Made by a program: the position numbers and the translations under genes
In this document: in pieces, positions 1 to 8,991 of the stretch
Position numbering within the stretch: the first letter of the stretch is position 1
Layout: every line of letters begins with the position of its first letter
The notes under the pieces: model-generated
The model's input: the letters and a program-made list of their open reading frames with translations, nothing else
The model's database searches: none
Told to the model about the DNA's origin: nothing
NCBI RefSeq assembly: GCF_004331385.1
Contig: NZ_SJON01000002.1
Coordinates: forward strand, 372,001-436,000
Length of the DNA: 64,000 nucleotides
From: Enterobacter quasihormaechei
GTDB lineage: Bacteria; Pseudomonadota; Gammaproteobacteria; Enterobacterales; Enterobacteriaceae
Direction: 5' to 3'

Positions 1-30
1 AGATGGGAAAAAGTTGAGTTTTATTGCACT

Positions 31-870
31 ATGCGCGACACGCCGACATCCGACCTTCTGGAACTGATCGCCCTGAACGATACCGTGGCCTCGTTCAGCC
101 GCCTGTTTGCCAATACCGTGCGCTACCATCACTGGCATCAGTGTCTGGAGATCCTCTACGTGGAAGAGGGCTTTGGCGTAGCGATCGTCGATAATCGTCA
201 CTACACCATGCGCCCCGGAAGGCTGTTTTTCTTCCCGCCTTTTACGCTGCATAAGGTGATGGTGGACGAACAGGCAGAGGCGATTTACCGCCGCACCATC
301 ATTCACCTCGACCAGCATGCGGTGCTGAAGATCCTGCGGGATTTTCCCCAAAGCCAGCAGCGGCTGGAGCGGCTGTCACACCGCGGGGGCGAAGCGTGGG
401 TCGCCGATTTAGCCCACTGCCATCACTATATCGACCATCTGTTTGGCTGCTACAAACCGCCGATGAACAGCGAGAGCATCGCCAGCCTGCTGATCGGGCT
501 GTTTGCGATGCTTCCCGCCGATCGCGACGGTGAGCCGGGCAACAGCCAGGGGATCGCCAGCCGGGTAATGTTCTGGCTCGACGAGCATTACCAGGAGAAA
601 TTTCGCCTGGACGCGCTGGCCAATGAGCTGGGGAAATCCCGCAGCTACGTATCGCGAAAATTCCATGCGGAAACGGGCGAAAAAATTCATGACTATCTGA
701 ACACGCTAAGGTTGCGTAAGGCGTGTGAGTGTTTACTCCACACTGATTCAAGCGTGCGTGACATTGCCGCACAGACGGGTTTTTCCGACGTGACGTGGTT
801 TATCAGCGCGTTTAAAAAGGGGATTGGCGAGACGCCGTTGCAGTACCGGAAAAACCATCGTGCGGTGTGA
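31..870 (+). CDS. AraC-family transcriptional regulator
   Basis: A 279-residue one-domain-plus-HTH regulator. The N-terminal part (about residues 25-110, with WHQCLEILYV and a following beta-rich stretch) looks like the cupin-type sensing domain of AraC proteins. The C-terminal 100 residues carry two helix-turn-helix units (LANELGKSRSYVSRKF and VRDIAAQTGFSDVTWFISAFKK) ending in the usual GETPLQYR signature. It is convergent with the RpiR regulator at 923-1798 and lies beside a siderophore ABC operon, so it could regulate iron uptake like other AraC siderophore regulators, but its target is not visible here. It starts 30 bases into the window, so an upstream partner may be missing. Confidence 0.85.
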   Translation: MRDTPTSDLLELIALNDTVASFSRLFANTVRYHHWHQCLEILYVEEGFGVAIVDNRHYTMRPGRLFFFPPFTLHKVMVDEQAEAIYRRTIIHLDQHAVLKILRDFPQSQQRLERLSHRGGEAWVADLAHCHHYIDHLFGCYKPPMNSESIASLLIGLFAMLPADRDGEPGNSQGIASRVMFWLDEHYQEKFRLDALANELGKSRSYVSRKFHAETGEKIHDYLNTLRLRKACECLLHTDSSVRDIAAQTGFSDVTWFISAFKKGIGETPLQYRKNHRAV

Positions 871-922
871 TCGAGGGGACTGCTCACGGCTTATCATCCA
901 GCCCACACGGAGAAAGTGTAAA

Positions 923-1798
923 TCAACCGCTCTTCTTGCCCGGCTTTAACCCACGGTGAAATTCGTTGATGCGCTTCATGGACCTGATGGTGCGCTGCGG
1001 CTCGGTGGAGGCGACGGACAAAATAATCATCTCCAGACACAGCAGCACCGTGCCGTGCAGCGGGATTTTGCCCTTCTCGCCTCCGCGCGGAACGTGGATC
1101 ACCACGCTGGCCTCTTTGCTAAAGCGTGAGTCAGTGGCGTTGGTCAGCAATATGGTGGGAATGCCCAGGCGCTTCGCTTCACGCAGCGTCGTCAGCCCTT
1201 CCCGGTGCGCGGATTTTTGCGCCATCATCACCAGCACATCACCGCGCTGTAAGGCTATCAGCTGTTCGGCGAGGCCGATACCGGTGCGGTTGAGTGGGAT
1301 TGCAGGCAGGCCGATGCGGCTAAACAGGCGGGAGGTGTACTCGGCCAGGATGCCGGATGCGCCAATACCAAAAATTGCGACCTGTCTCGCCTGCGCCAGC
1401 AGCGACACGGCCTGCGCCATCGCGTAACGGTTACCCGGTTCGGACAACACATTACAGGTATGCTGATGCCCTTCCAGCACAAAATCGATGCTCGCGTTGA
1501 CGTCACTGGTCAGCGTATTCACCGTGGTGGACATCTTCTCGCTGGAGGTGACCACCGGACCAAACCACTGCTCAAGCGTCTGCTTGAGATCCCGTAGCCC
1601 GCCAAACCCCAGCGCCTGAATGGCTCGTACCACGGTGGCGTCCGAGGTTTTTAGCACTGCGGCGATCTCCATGGCCGTCTGTTCCATAACGGCTTCACGG
1701 TTTTCATTGATATAGCGCGCCACCTGGAGCAGGCGCGGTGTCAGCTGGTGCGCCCGCGAGCGAAAGCGGTCGCCGTAGACATCAATTTTTCGAATCAT
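923..1798 (-). CDS. MurR/RpiR-family regulator with SIS domain, last gene of iron ABC operon
   Basis: A 291-residue protein with an N-terminal RpiR helix-turn-helix (about residues 1-78; TAMEIAAVLKTSDATVVRAI) and a C-terminal sugar-isomerase (SIS) domain (about 125-265; FGIGASGILAEYTSRLF, then LTNATDSRFSKEA). The family usually senses phosphosugars. The start codon overlaps the end of the substrate-binding protein gene by four bases (ATGA), so it is co-transcribed with the transporter. A phosphosugar-type regulator inside an iron operon is unexpected; it may sense another ligand, or the transporter may be more than an iron importer. Family assignment is firm; the ligand is unknown. Confidence 0.88.
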   Translation of the reverse strand: MIRKIDVYGDRFRSRAHQLTPRLLQVARYINENREAVMEQTAMEIAAVLKTSDATVVRAIQALGFGGLRDLKQTLEQWFGPVVTSSEKMSTTVNTLTSDVNASIDFVLEGHQHTCNVLSEPGNRYAMAQAVSLLAQARQVAIFGIGASGILAEYTSRLFSRIGLPAIPLNRTGIGLAEQLIALQRGDVLVMMAQKSAHREGLTTLREAKRLGIPTILLTNATDSRFSKEASVVIHVPRGGEKGKIPLHGTVLLCLEMIILSVASTEPQRTIRSMKRINEFHRGLKPGKKSG

Positions 1799-2748
1799 CG
1801 TGCAGCCTCCGGCAGCGGACGGCCCGCTATCTGCGACTGCACCTGCGCGACCATCAGTCCTAGCGAGGCGAACGAATTTGAGATCGCTTCCTCGCGGGAG
1901 ATCAGCACGTAATGCCCGGTACGGCAGGCGTTAAGGAACTGGCACCAGCCCGGCATCACCGCGTCCATCGCCGCCAGCTCGTCCTGCGGTTTACCGCCGG
2001 TATCACCGCGCCAGGTGGCAAAGACGAAATCAGCATCCAGCTCCGGCAGGCGCTCGGCGCTGACGTCGATGCGCCCGCCCTCCGGGATGCTCTCAATCAA
2101 CGGCGGAAACGTAAATCCCGCATCGCGCAGTACGCGACCGAGTGAATGGTAGCTGTGCATGGCGTTAATCTTTCCCTGGTTAGCCTGAATCACCGAGACG
2201 GTGATTTTGCGGGTATCAATGGTCGCCTTCAGGGCCTTGATTTGCTCCTGGTAGCGACGCTCAAGAACCTTCAGCTTCGCCTGCGTGCCGGTCAGCTGTG
2301 CCAGCTTGCGGTAGATTTCCGGCGCGCCGCCGTCCAGGTGATCGATACTCACCGTCGGGGCAATTTTTTCCAGCTGTTCCACCGGCGTGTTGCGGGTTGG
2401 CTCAGTGACGATCAGGTCCGGCTTCGCGGCGGCGATGGCTTCGATATCGATATCCGCGGTGCCGATAAATGTGATGTCGGCATTATCAAAATCGATGCCC
2501 GTCAGCATACCGCTGGAGCGCAGAAAATGGCTGCCGTCCGGTCGGGTACGGCCATGGCTGGCAACCGGCGGTACGCCAAGCTCGATCAGCGGAATGGTAA
2601 TATCCAGGTCGTGCAGGGAAACAATTCGCTTCGGCTTAACCGGCACCACCACTTTGCGGTTCAGGTCGTCAGTAAACGTCTGCGTTGGCTCTGCGGCTCC
2701 GACAGCAAAGCCCACCAGCAGCAGCATTGAGAAAAGTACGCGCATCAC
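1795..2748 (-). CDS. periplasmic iron-siderophore substrate-binding protein (FecB/FepB-type)
   Basis: A 317-residue periplasmic binding protein for a ferric-chelate ABC importer. A signal peptide is visible (MMRVLFSMLLLVGFAVGAAE) without a lipobox cysteine, so it is probably soluble in the periplasm. The mature part has the helical-backbone fold pattern of the family: PKRIVSLHDLDITIPLIELG, then a DLIVTEPTRN segment and a second lobe with RVLRDAGFTFPP. It sits six bases downstream of a FecCD-type permease gene and overlaps the RpiR regulator gene by four bases. The substrate cannot be read from the sequence; the divergent TonB receptor at 5961-8090 suggests a siderophore. Confidence 0.9.
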   Translation of the reverse strand: MMRVLFSMLLLVGFAVGAAEPTQTFTDDLNRKVVVPVKPKRIVSLHDLDITIPLIELGVPPVASHGRTRPDGSHFLRSSGMLTGIDFDNADITFIGTADIDIEAIAAAKPDLIVTEPTRNTPVEQLEKIAPTVSIDHLDGGAPEIYRKLAQLTGTQAKLKVLERRYQEQIKALKATIDTRKITVSVIQANQGKINAMHSYHSLGRVLRDAGFTFPPLIESIPEGGRIDVSAERLPELDADFVFATWRGDTGGKPQDELAAMDAVMPGWCQFLNACRTGHYVLISREEAISNSFASLGLMVAQVQSQIAGRPLPEAAR

Positions 2749-2754
2749 ACACTC

Positions 2755-3795
2755 CTAAAATCGGTCCCGTCGTTGCCAGAGCAGCAGCAGGAAAAATGGT
2801 CCGCCAATCAGTGAAATGACAATGCCCGCCGGCAGCTGCAACGGGAGGAATGCCAGCCGCCCGACGTTATCCGCCAGCAGCACCAGCAGCGCGCCCAGCA
2901 CGGCGCTTCCCGTCAGCAATGCGGTTTGCCCGCCGCGCAGCAGCAGGCGCGCCATATGCGGCGCAATCAGCCCGACAAAACCTATACTCCCCACGCAGGA
3001 GACGCAGGCCGCCGTCAGCACCACGGGCGCAAACACGCGCAGCAGCGCGAGACGTGAGGTGCTTACGCCGAGCCCCGTTGCGGCCTGGTTGCCGAGCAAG
3101 GCCACGTCCGCGGCGCGCCCGGTAAAAAGCAGCAGGGCAAACGCGGGCAGCGCCCAGGCCGCAGCCATGCCGAGCAGGGTCCAGTTAGCGGCATGCAGGC
3201 TTCCGGCCAGCCACAGCATCGCGGTCTGCACGTCGCGCACGTCGGCAGTGGTCATAAAGACGCCCATCGCGGCGGCAAACGTCCACGACACGCCTATGCC
3301 GATCAGGATGAATCGCGGACGCGAGATATCGCGGGACAGCGCCACCACCAGCAGCGCGGTGAGTAGCCCACCCGCCATGCCGACCAGCGGACGCCACGCC
3401 AGCCCCACTGCCGGAAACTGAAAGATCAGCAGCAGCACCGCCGCGCTACAGCCCTCTTTCACGCCGATGAGTCCGGGATCGGCGAGCCCGTTACGGGTGA
3501 TGGACTGCATGGCTGCCCCCGCCATGCCAAGCATCGCCCCGCACAGCAGCGCCATCAGCAGGCGCGGCAGACGGATATCCATCACGATGTAATGTGCATC
3601 CGCCGTCAGACGTTCAGGATAAAACAGTGCACGTCCGATGGCAGAAGCAGGAATGGGCAGCGAGCCGTGCGTCAGGCCAAAACTCAGCAGCAGTAAAGCG
3701 GCAAGAGTTAAAACGGTCAGATACCGCAGCGCCCTCGGGCGAACCAGCGCCGAGAGGGGCCCGAGGCGTAACGCACGCAGTCCGGCCCGGTTCAT
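2755..3795 (-). CDS. FecCD-family iron-siderophore ABC transporter permease
   Basis: A 346-residue inner-membrane permease of the BtuC/FecCD family with about nine to ten hydrophobic segments. Family marks include RLPRLLMALLCGAMLGMAGA near residue 75, ITRNGLADPGLIGVKEG just after it, and GFVGLIAPHMARLLL near residue 270. The N-terminus is Arg-rich before the first membrane span, consistent with a cytoplasmic start. The first four bases overlap the end of the next permease (3792-4778), indicating translational coupling. It would form a heterodimeric channel with that permease, powered by the ATPase at 4775-5584. Confidence 0.93.
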   Translation of the reverse strand: MNRAGLRALRLGPLSALVRPRALRYLTVLTLAALLLLSFGLTHGSLPIPASAIGRALFYPERLTADAHYIVMDIRLPRLLMALLCGAMLGMAGAAMQSITRNGLADPGLIGVKEGCSAAVLLLIFQFPAVGLAWRPLVGMAGGLLTALLVVALSRDISRPRFILIGIGVSWTFAAAMGVFMTTADVRDVQTAMLWLAGSLHAANWTLLGMAAAWALPAFALLLFTGRAADVALLGNQAATGLGVSTSRLALLRVFAPVVLTAACVSCVGSIGFVGLIAPHMARLLLRGGQTALLTGSAVLGALLVLLADNVGRLAFLPLQLPAGIVISLIGGPFFLLLLWQRRDRF

Positions 3796-4778
3796 TTGAA
3801 CATCCTCGAGGCCATGAAGATAAAGGTCGGTGCGCCGACCATGGCGGTCATGACGCCCGTTGCCAGCTCATAGGGCGTAAACAGCGTGCGGGCGGCGATA
3901 TCCGCCAGCAGCAGAACCAGTGCCCCGCACAGGGCCGAAAGCGGAACCATCACCCGCAGATCCACCGAAACCAGACGACGCACGAGCTGCGGCACCACGA
4001 GCCCGATAAACCCGATCGGCCCGGCAATGGAAACGGCCGCGCCGCACAGCAGGGCAATGGCCAGCAGCGCGAACAGGCGGGTTTTTAAGAGCGACACGCC
4101 AAGCCCCTGCGCCATGCTGTCGCCCAGCGCCAGCATGTTCATTGCTGGCGACAGCCAGAGCGCCAGCGCAAAACCCACGGCTGCTACCCCAGCAGCGCTG
4201 CGGATAGCGTCTGCGTTTAACCCCGCCAAATCTCCCGCCAGCCAGGTCCGCATGGCGAGCAGCGTCTGTTCATCCAGAATCAACACGGTGGCGGTAATCG
4301 ACGAGGCAAATGCCGACATCGCCACGCCGCACAGCGTGACCTTCATCGGCGTGAGCCCGGTACGCCCGGAAGAGGAAAACATCAGCACCAGCAGAAACAG
4401 CACGGCGGCGCCTGCGCAGGCAATCAGCGGCCGCCCAAACGGCAGTGAAAGCCCGAGGGCGCTGGTCAGCACAACCGCCAGCGCTGCCCCGGCATTTAGC
4501 CCCAGGATGTGCGGTTCACCGAGCGGATTGCGGATCGCCGACTGCAACAGTACGCCCGCGACGCCGAGCGCGGCGCCCGTCACCATGGCGGCGCACAGGC
4601 GTATCAAGCGCAGCCTGACGATCACGTTATGGTCAAAATTGCGCGGATCGAAGTGGAAAAATGCCTCCACCACCGTTCGCGGAGCGATAACGCGCGCGCC
4701 AATGCCCAGGTGGGCAATCGCACCTGCCCCCAGCAGCAACGTGAACAGGATGAAAGCCAGAGACGTGCGCATCATCAT
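3792..4778 (-). CDS. FecCD-family iron-siderophore ABC transporter permease
   Basis: A 328-residue second permease of the same transporter. It has the family motifs RLRLIRLCAAMVTGAALGVA near residue 55, QSAIRNPLGEPHILGLNAGA near residue 80 and GFIGLVVPQLVRRLV near residue 250, with multiple membrane spans. Three consecutive ATG codons are possible starts (4778, 4775, 4772); the first overlaps the ATPase gene by four bases. It pairs with the product of 2755-3795. Nothing is missing compared with FecD/FepD-type proteins. Confidence 0.93.
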   Translation of the reverse strand: MMMRTSLAFILFTLLLGAGAIAHLGIGARVIAPRTVVEAFFHFDPRNFDHNVIVRLRLIRLCAAMVTGAALGVAGVLLQSAIRNPLGEPHILGLNAGAALAVVLTSALGLSLPFGRPLIACAGAAVLFLLVLMFSSSGRTGLTPMKVTLCGVAMSAFASSITATVLILDEQTLLAMRTWLAGDLAGLNADAIRSAAGVAAVGFALALWLSPAMNMLALGDSMAQGLGVSLLKTRLFALLAIALLCGAAVSIAGPIGFIGLVVPQLVRRLVSVDLRVMVPLSALCGALVLLLADIAARTLFTPYELATGVMTAMVGAPTFIFMASRMFK

Positions 4779-5584
4779 TTGTTGGCCGCCTGGCGAAACG
4801 GCATAAAAAAGGGTTTACCGGTCAGCGGATTAACAGACATATGCACATCAACATCAAACACCGATTTAATGAGCGCCGGCGTGCAGGTGTCGCCTTCGTG
4901 CAATACGCCCTCGACTTTCCCCTGACTTAAAAAGACCAGCGAATCACCGTAGTTTACGGCGAAGTTGAGATCGTGCAGTACCACTACCACCGTGCGTCCG
5001 TGTCGGCGCGTGAGCGTATGCAGCAGTTCGAGGATCTCTACCTGATAGCGAAGATCGAGGTAAGTGGTCGGCTCATCAAGCAGGATATACGGCGTTTGCT
5101 GTGCCAGCGCCATCGCGATCCAGCAGCGCTGGCGCTGGCCGCCGGACAGGCTTTCCACGGGCAAATCGGCAAACGCCGCCGTGCCCGTCAAACATAACGC
5201 CTCTTCCACGGCCCGCTCATCTTCCTCGCTCCACTGGCGCATAAGGTTCTGCCAGGGAAAACGCCCGCGCGAGACCAGCTCAAATACGGTTAACCCTTCC
5301 GGCAGCAGCGGAGACTGCGTCAGGATGCCAAGCTGCCGGGCAACCGCTTTGGTGGGCTGCGCGTGGATGGCTTTGCCGTCGAGCACCGCGCTGCCGCCAA
5401 GCGGCTGGAGCAGACGCGCGATGGTGCTCAGCAGCGTGGATTTTCCACAGCCGTTCGCCCCCACCAGAACGGTTATTTTCTGCTGGGGGATCGTGAGGGA
5501 GATATCATCAACGATGATTTTTTTCTGGTAACCCGCTGAAAGGTTCTTCAGAACCAGACCCGAGGTTGTCGTGTTGTGAGCCAC
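4775..5584 (-). CDS. iron-siderophore ABC transporter ATP-binding protein
   Basis: A 269-residue ATPase of the FepC/FecE group and the first gene of the five-gene minus-strand operon. Walker A is GANGCGKST (residues 42-50), the signature is LSGGQ (146-150), Walker B is ILLDEPT (D170, E171) and the switch histidine is in LHDLN (H204). All catalytic elements are intact. It would energise the two FecCD permeases. The promoter should lie in the AT-rich divergent region shared with the TonB receptor, which contains Fur-like sequences, so iron repression is likely but inferred. Confidence 0.95.
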   Translation of the reverse strand: MAHNTTTSGLVLKNLSAGYQKKIIVDDISLTIPQQKITVLVGANGCGKSTLLSTIARLLQPLGGSAVLDGKAIHAQPTKAVARQLGILTQSPLLPEGLTVFELVSRGRFPWQNLMRQWSEEDERAVEEALCLTGTAAFADLPVESLSGGQRQRCWIAMALAQQTPYILLDEPTTYLDLRYQVEILELLHTLTRRHGRTVVVVLHDLNFAVNYGDSLVFLSQGKVEGVLHEGDTCTPALIKSVFDVDVHMSVNPLTGKPFFMPFRQAANK

Positions 5585-5960
5585 GTTAATGCCAACGTAA
5601 AAAATAAATAAAAATAAAACTCATTCTCTTTTAAGAAGTTTGCCGCTGCGCCGTGTAGTAGTCAAGCCATGTAAAGCCCTAAAAACACCAGGGGTGAATG
5701 CATAACACAACATAGTTATTAAGAAGTATTTTTTGTTTTAATTCATAAACTTAAATATCGGAAGTCGCGCTAAATAGCCGCGATAACTCGCTGTAGTCGA
5801 TTTTTTCTTTTTTTCATTTACTACTACATTTGCGCATGTTTGAATGATTCTCAATTACAAGTTCGATGCCATTCAGGCTAACGAACAGACCGTAAGAGCA
5901 ATGACTCACACATTTCTCCGCGAGCCTTCTCTCGCCGGATTTTTCGGGATAACAGATTTA
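5585..5960. other. divergent intergenic control region, iron ABC operon / TonB receptor
   Basis: 376 AT-rich bases with no convincing gene between the two divergent iron-uptake units. It contains a Fur-like half-site near 5621-5628 (TCATTCTC) and a better Fur-like box at 5839-5853. An open frame runs from 5844 into the receptor gene, but its first 39 codons have no signal-peptide character and start inside the Fur-like box, so I treat them as leader. Confidence 0.6.
5839..5853 (-). promoter_or_regulatory. putative Fur box
   Basis: Read on the minus strand this is TGAGAATCATTCAAA, close to the 7-1-7 Fur consensus TGATAAT-N-ATTATCA; the first half is a good match and the second is weaker. It lies about 110 bases upstream of the chosen receptor start. 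Fur regulation of siderophore receptors is established in enterobacteria; use of this particular site is inferred. Confidence 0.5.
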
Positions 5961-8090
5961 ATGGCTAAATTCACACCTTCATTCTCTGGGATAAAAGGGC
6001 GCGCGCTCTTTTCACTGGTGTTTATGGCTCCCCTGGTACATGCAGCGGCAAAAGACGGCGACACCCTGACCGTTACCGCCGATCCGAATGCTACCCTTGA
6101 CGCTACCAGCGGCTACCAGCCCCTGAACACCTCCACCGCCACGCTAACCAACATGCCGATGCTGGACATCCCGCAGGTGGTGAACACGGTTAGCGACAAA
6201 GTGCTGGAAGATCAACACGCGACGACGCTCGACGAGGCGCTGTATAACGTCAGCAACGTGGTGCAGACCAACACCCTGGGCGGCACGCAGGATGCCTTTG
6301 TGCGCCGCGGTTTTGGCGCCAACCGCGACGGGTCGATCATGACCAACGGCCTGCGTACCGTGCTGCCACGCAGCTTTAACGCGTCAACCGAGCGCGTGGA
6401 AGTGCTGAAAGGTCCGGCCTCAACGCTGTACGGGATCCTCGACCCCGGCGGGCTGATTAACGTGGTGACCAAACGCCCGGAAACCCACTTTGGCGGCTCG
6501 CTATCAGCCACCTCCTCGAGCTTTGGCGGTGGTACCGGGCAGTTCGATGTCACTGGCCCGGTTGAAGGCACGCGCCTGGCGTATCGCCTGACGGGTGAAT
6601 ATCAGGATGAAGATTACTGGCGCAATTTTGGCACCGAGCGCAGCACTTTTATCGCCCCGTCGCTGGCCTGGTTCGGCGATGATGCCACCGTGACGGTGCT
6701 CTATTCGCATCGCGACTATAAGACGCCGTTCGATCGCGGGACAATTTTCGAGCTCAACACTAAGCAGCCGGTAAACGTGGATCGCAAAACCCGGTTTGAC
6801 GAGCCGTTTAACGTTACTGACGGGCAGTCCGATCTCGCTCAGCTCAACGCGGAATATCGCCTCAACGGCCAGTGGACCGCGAAGTTCGACTACAGCTTTA
6901 GTCAGGACAAATACAGCGATAACCAGGCGCGCGTGATGGCCTACGATTCAAAAACCGGCAACCTGACTCGCCGCGTGGATGCCACGCAGGGATCGACCCA
7001 GCGGATGCACACCACCCGCGCGGATCTTCAGGGGAACGTGGATATCGCAGGCTTCTACAATGAGATCCTGACCGGCATCTCGTATGAGAATTACGACCTG
7101 CTGCGCACGGATATGATCCGCTGCAAGAACGTTAAAGGTTTCAATATTTACAACCCGACGTATGGCGATATTGGCAAGTGCACCACCGTTTCAGCCTCCG
7201 ACAGCGACCAGACCATCAGGCAGGAGAGCTACTCCGCCTATGCGCAGGACGCGCTGTACCTGACCGATAAATGGATTGCCGTTGCCGGTCTGCGCTACCA
7301 GTATTACACCCAGTACGCGGGCAAAGGCCGTCCGTTTAACGTGAACACCGACAGCCGCGACGACCAGTGGACGCCGAAGCTGGGCCTGGTTTACAAGCTC
7401 ACGCCTGCGGTCTCTTTATTTGCCAACTATTCCCAGACGTTCATGCCGCAATCATCAATTGCGAGCTACATCGGCAACCTGCCGCCAGAGACGTCAAATG
7501 CCTATGAAATCGGCGCTAAGTTCGACCTGTTTGACGGAATTACGGCTAATATTGCTCTGTTTGATATTCACAAGCGTAACGTGCTGTATACCGAGAGCGT
7601 GGGTGACGAAACCGTGGCTAAAACCGCAGGCCGCGTGCGCTCGCAGGGCGTGGAGGTGGATCTCGCCGGATCGCTTACGGAGAACACCAACATTATCGCG
7701 AGCTATGGCTATACCGACGCGAAAGTGCTGGAAGATCCGGACTACGCGGGCAAACCGCTGCCGAACGTGCCTCGCCATACCGGCTCCCTGTTCCTGACGT
7801 ACGATATTCACAATGCGTTTGCCGGGAATACGCTGACAATTGGCGGCGGCGGGCACGGCGTGAGCCGTCGTTCAGCAACCAACGGTGCGGATTATTATCT
7901 GCCGGGCTATTTCGTGGCGGATGCATTTGCGGCGTACAAAATAAAGCTGCAATATCCGGTGACGCTACAGGTGAACGTGAAGAACCTGTTTGATAAGACC
8001 TACTACACGTCGTCGATTGCGACCAACAACCTGGGCAACCAGATTGGCGACCCGCGTGAAGTGCAGTTTACGGTGAAGATGGCGTTTTAA
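5961..8090 (+). CDS. TonB-dependent siderophore receptor (FhuA/FoxA-like family)
   Basis: An outer-membrane receptor of 709 residues from the start chosen here. That ATG begins a normal signal peptide (MAKFTPSFSGIKGRALFSLV, cleaved near VHAAA); a start at 5844 would put 39 odd residues before it. The plug domain (about residues 50-190) has DIPQVVNTVSDKVLEDQ and ERVEVLKGPASTLYG, typical of siderophore receptors. The rest is beta-barrel, ending in a C-terminal phenylalanine (VKMAF) as needed for BAM insertion. It is divergent from the ABC transporter operon, which would carry its ligand onward. The siderophore is not identifiable by eye; hydroxamates such as ferrioxamine are possible. Confidence 0.93.
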   Translation: MAKFTPSFSGIKGRALFSLVFMAPLVHAAAKDGDTLTVTADPNATLDATSGYQPLNTSTATLTNMPMLDIPQVVNTVSDKVLEDQHATTLDEALYNVSNVVQTNTLGGTQDAFVRRGFGANRDGSIMTNGLRTVLPRSFNASTERVEVLKGPASTLYGILDPGGLINVVTKRPETHFGGSLSATSSSFGGGTGQFDVTGPVEGTRLAYRLTGEYQDEDYWRNFGTERSTFIAPSLAWFGDDATVTVLYSHRDYKTPFDRGTIFELNTKQPVNVDRKTRFDEPFNVTDGQSDLAQLNAEYRLNGQWTAKFDYSFSQDKYSDNQARVMAYDSKTGNLTRRVDATQGSTQRMHTTRADLQGNVDIAGFYNEILTGISYENYDLLRTDMIRCKNVKGFNIYNPTYGDIGKCTTVSASDSDQTIRQESYSAYAQDALYLTDKWIAVAGLRYQYYTQYAGKGRPFNVNTDSRDDQWTPKLGLVYKLTPAVSLFANYSQTFMPQSSIASYIGNLPPETSNAYEIGAKFDLFDGITANIALFDIHKRNVLYTESVGDETVAKTAGRVRSQGVEVDLAGSLTENTNIIASYGYTDAKVLEDPDYAGKPLPNVPRHTGSLFLTYDIHNAFAGNTLTIGGGGHGVSRRSATNGADYYLPGYFVADAFAAYKIKLQYPVTLQVNVKNLFDKTYYTSSIATNNLGNQIGDPREVQFTVKMAF

Positions 8091-8097
8091 TAAGATC

Positions 8098-8135
8098 GGC
8101 CCGGTGGCGATACCCTCTACCGGGCCTGGACTTTT
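8098..8135 (+). terminator. hairpin after the TonB receptor
   Basis: An eight-base-pair GC-rich stem (GGCCCGGT / ACCGGGCC, 8098-8105 and 8119-8126) lies just after the receptor stop codon and is followed by a short T run (ACTTTT). This fits a rho-independent terminator of moderate strength. Confidence 0.55.
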
Positions 8136-8355
8136 AACAGGAAAAATCTTAATTGCCCCAATAGCGAACAACCTCCGCATTTCATTTAATTCTTTATTCG
8201 GAATAAGCCGCGCTGAAATAGTAAAAGCTTCCTTAATCCTGGCTCCAAATTCTTAAATCCAGCCTTTTACTATATCGTTCTTATGCGCTGTTGATTACTA
8301 TATTGCCCCTCAGGTAGAAGGAGTCAGTGAAGCCACCAAAAGGACAAGCGGTAGT

Positions 8356-8991
8356 ATGATTTCGATTTTGCTTGCAGACGATCATCCAGCAATTTGCTTT
8401 GCTTTAAAGGTACTGCTGGAGAAGCACGGAGATATGGTCGTCAGTACCTCTACAGGTGAAAAACTGCTGTCCCAGCTGCATCAGCAGCGTCCGGACCTAT
8501 TAATTCTGGATCTCGAACTTAAGCACGCCGATGGCCTCGACCTGTTGCCCCGAATTAAACAACACTTCCCGGAACTTAAAATCCTGATCTTTACCAGCCA
8601 GTCAGCAGGGTTATATGCGCTGAGAACGCTCCAGGCCGGGGCGCAGGGCTTTATCAATAAAAATATGCCGCTGGAAAACGTTGAGCCACTGTGCCGGCTT
8701 ATTATGACGGGTTATCAATGTTTTCCCGAAGGAACGCTGTTCAAAGCCGCCAGCGTCAATGAAAAAAGCGATGCGCCTGAATCACTCTCAAGCCGCTTCT
8801 CGGATCGTGAAATGGCCGTTCTCAATTACCTGAAACAGGGCAAGAGTAACAAAGAGATTGCCGATCTCCTGATGCTCAGTAATAAAACCATTAGCACCTA
8901 TAAAACCCGGATGCTGCAAAAATGTGGCTGCGACGATCTCAATCAGCTCATTTCGCTGATCTTCAGAGAGTCTGATAATGAGAATACTTAG
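8356..8991 (+). CDS. LuxR-type response regulator (BvgA/EvgA-like)
   Basis: A 211-residue two-component response regulator. The receiver domain (1-120) has the acidic pair D8/D9 (LLADDHP), phospho-acceptor D52 (LILDLEL) and conserved lysine K102. The output domain (about 145-208) is a LuxR/FixJ helix-turn-helix: SDREMAVLNYL, GKSNKEIADLL, SNKTISTYKTRM. The layout matches BvgA/EvgA, and it overlaps the sensor kinase gene by 14 bases, so the two form a cognate pair. Its targets are unknown; the receptor upstream and the DUF1090 gene downstream are the nearest candidates. Confidence 0.92.
   Translation: MISILLADDHPAICFALKVLLEKHGDMVVSTSTGEKLLSQLHQQRPDLLILDLELKHADGLDLLPRIKQHFPELKILIFTSQSAGLYALRTLQAGAQGFINKNMPLENVEPLCRLIMTGYQCFPEGTLFKAASVNEKSDAPESLSSRFSDREMAVLNYLKQGKSNKEIADLLMLSNKTISTYKTRMLQKCGCDDLNQLISLIFRESDNENT

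Noticed and set aside
5844-5960. N-terminal extension of the TonB receptor from an ATG at 5844
   Set aside because: The extra 39 residues lack signal-peptide features, the first codons lie in a Fur-like box, and ATG 5961 starts a normal signal peptide.
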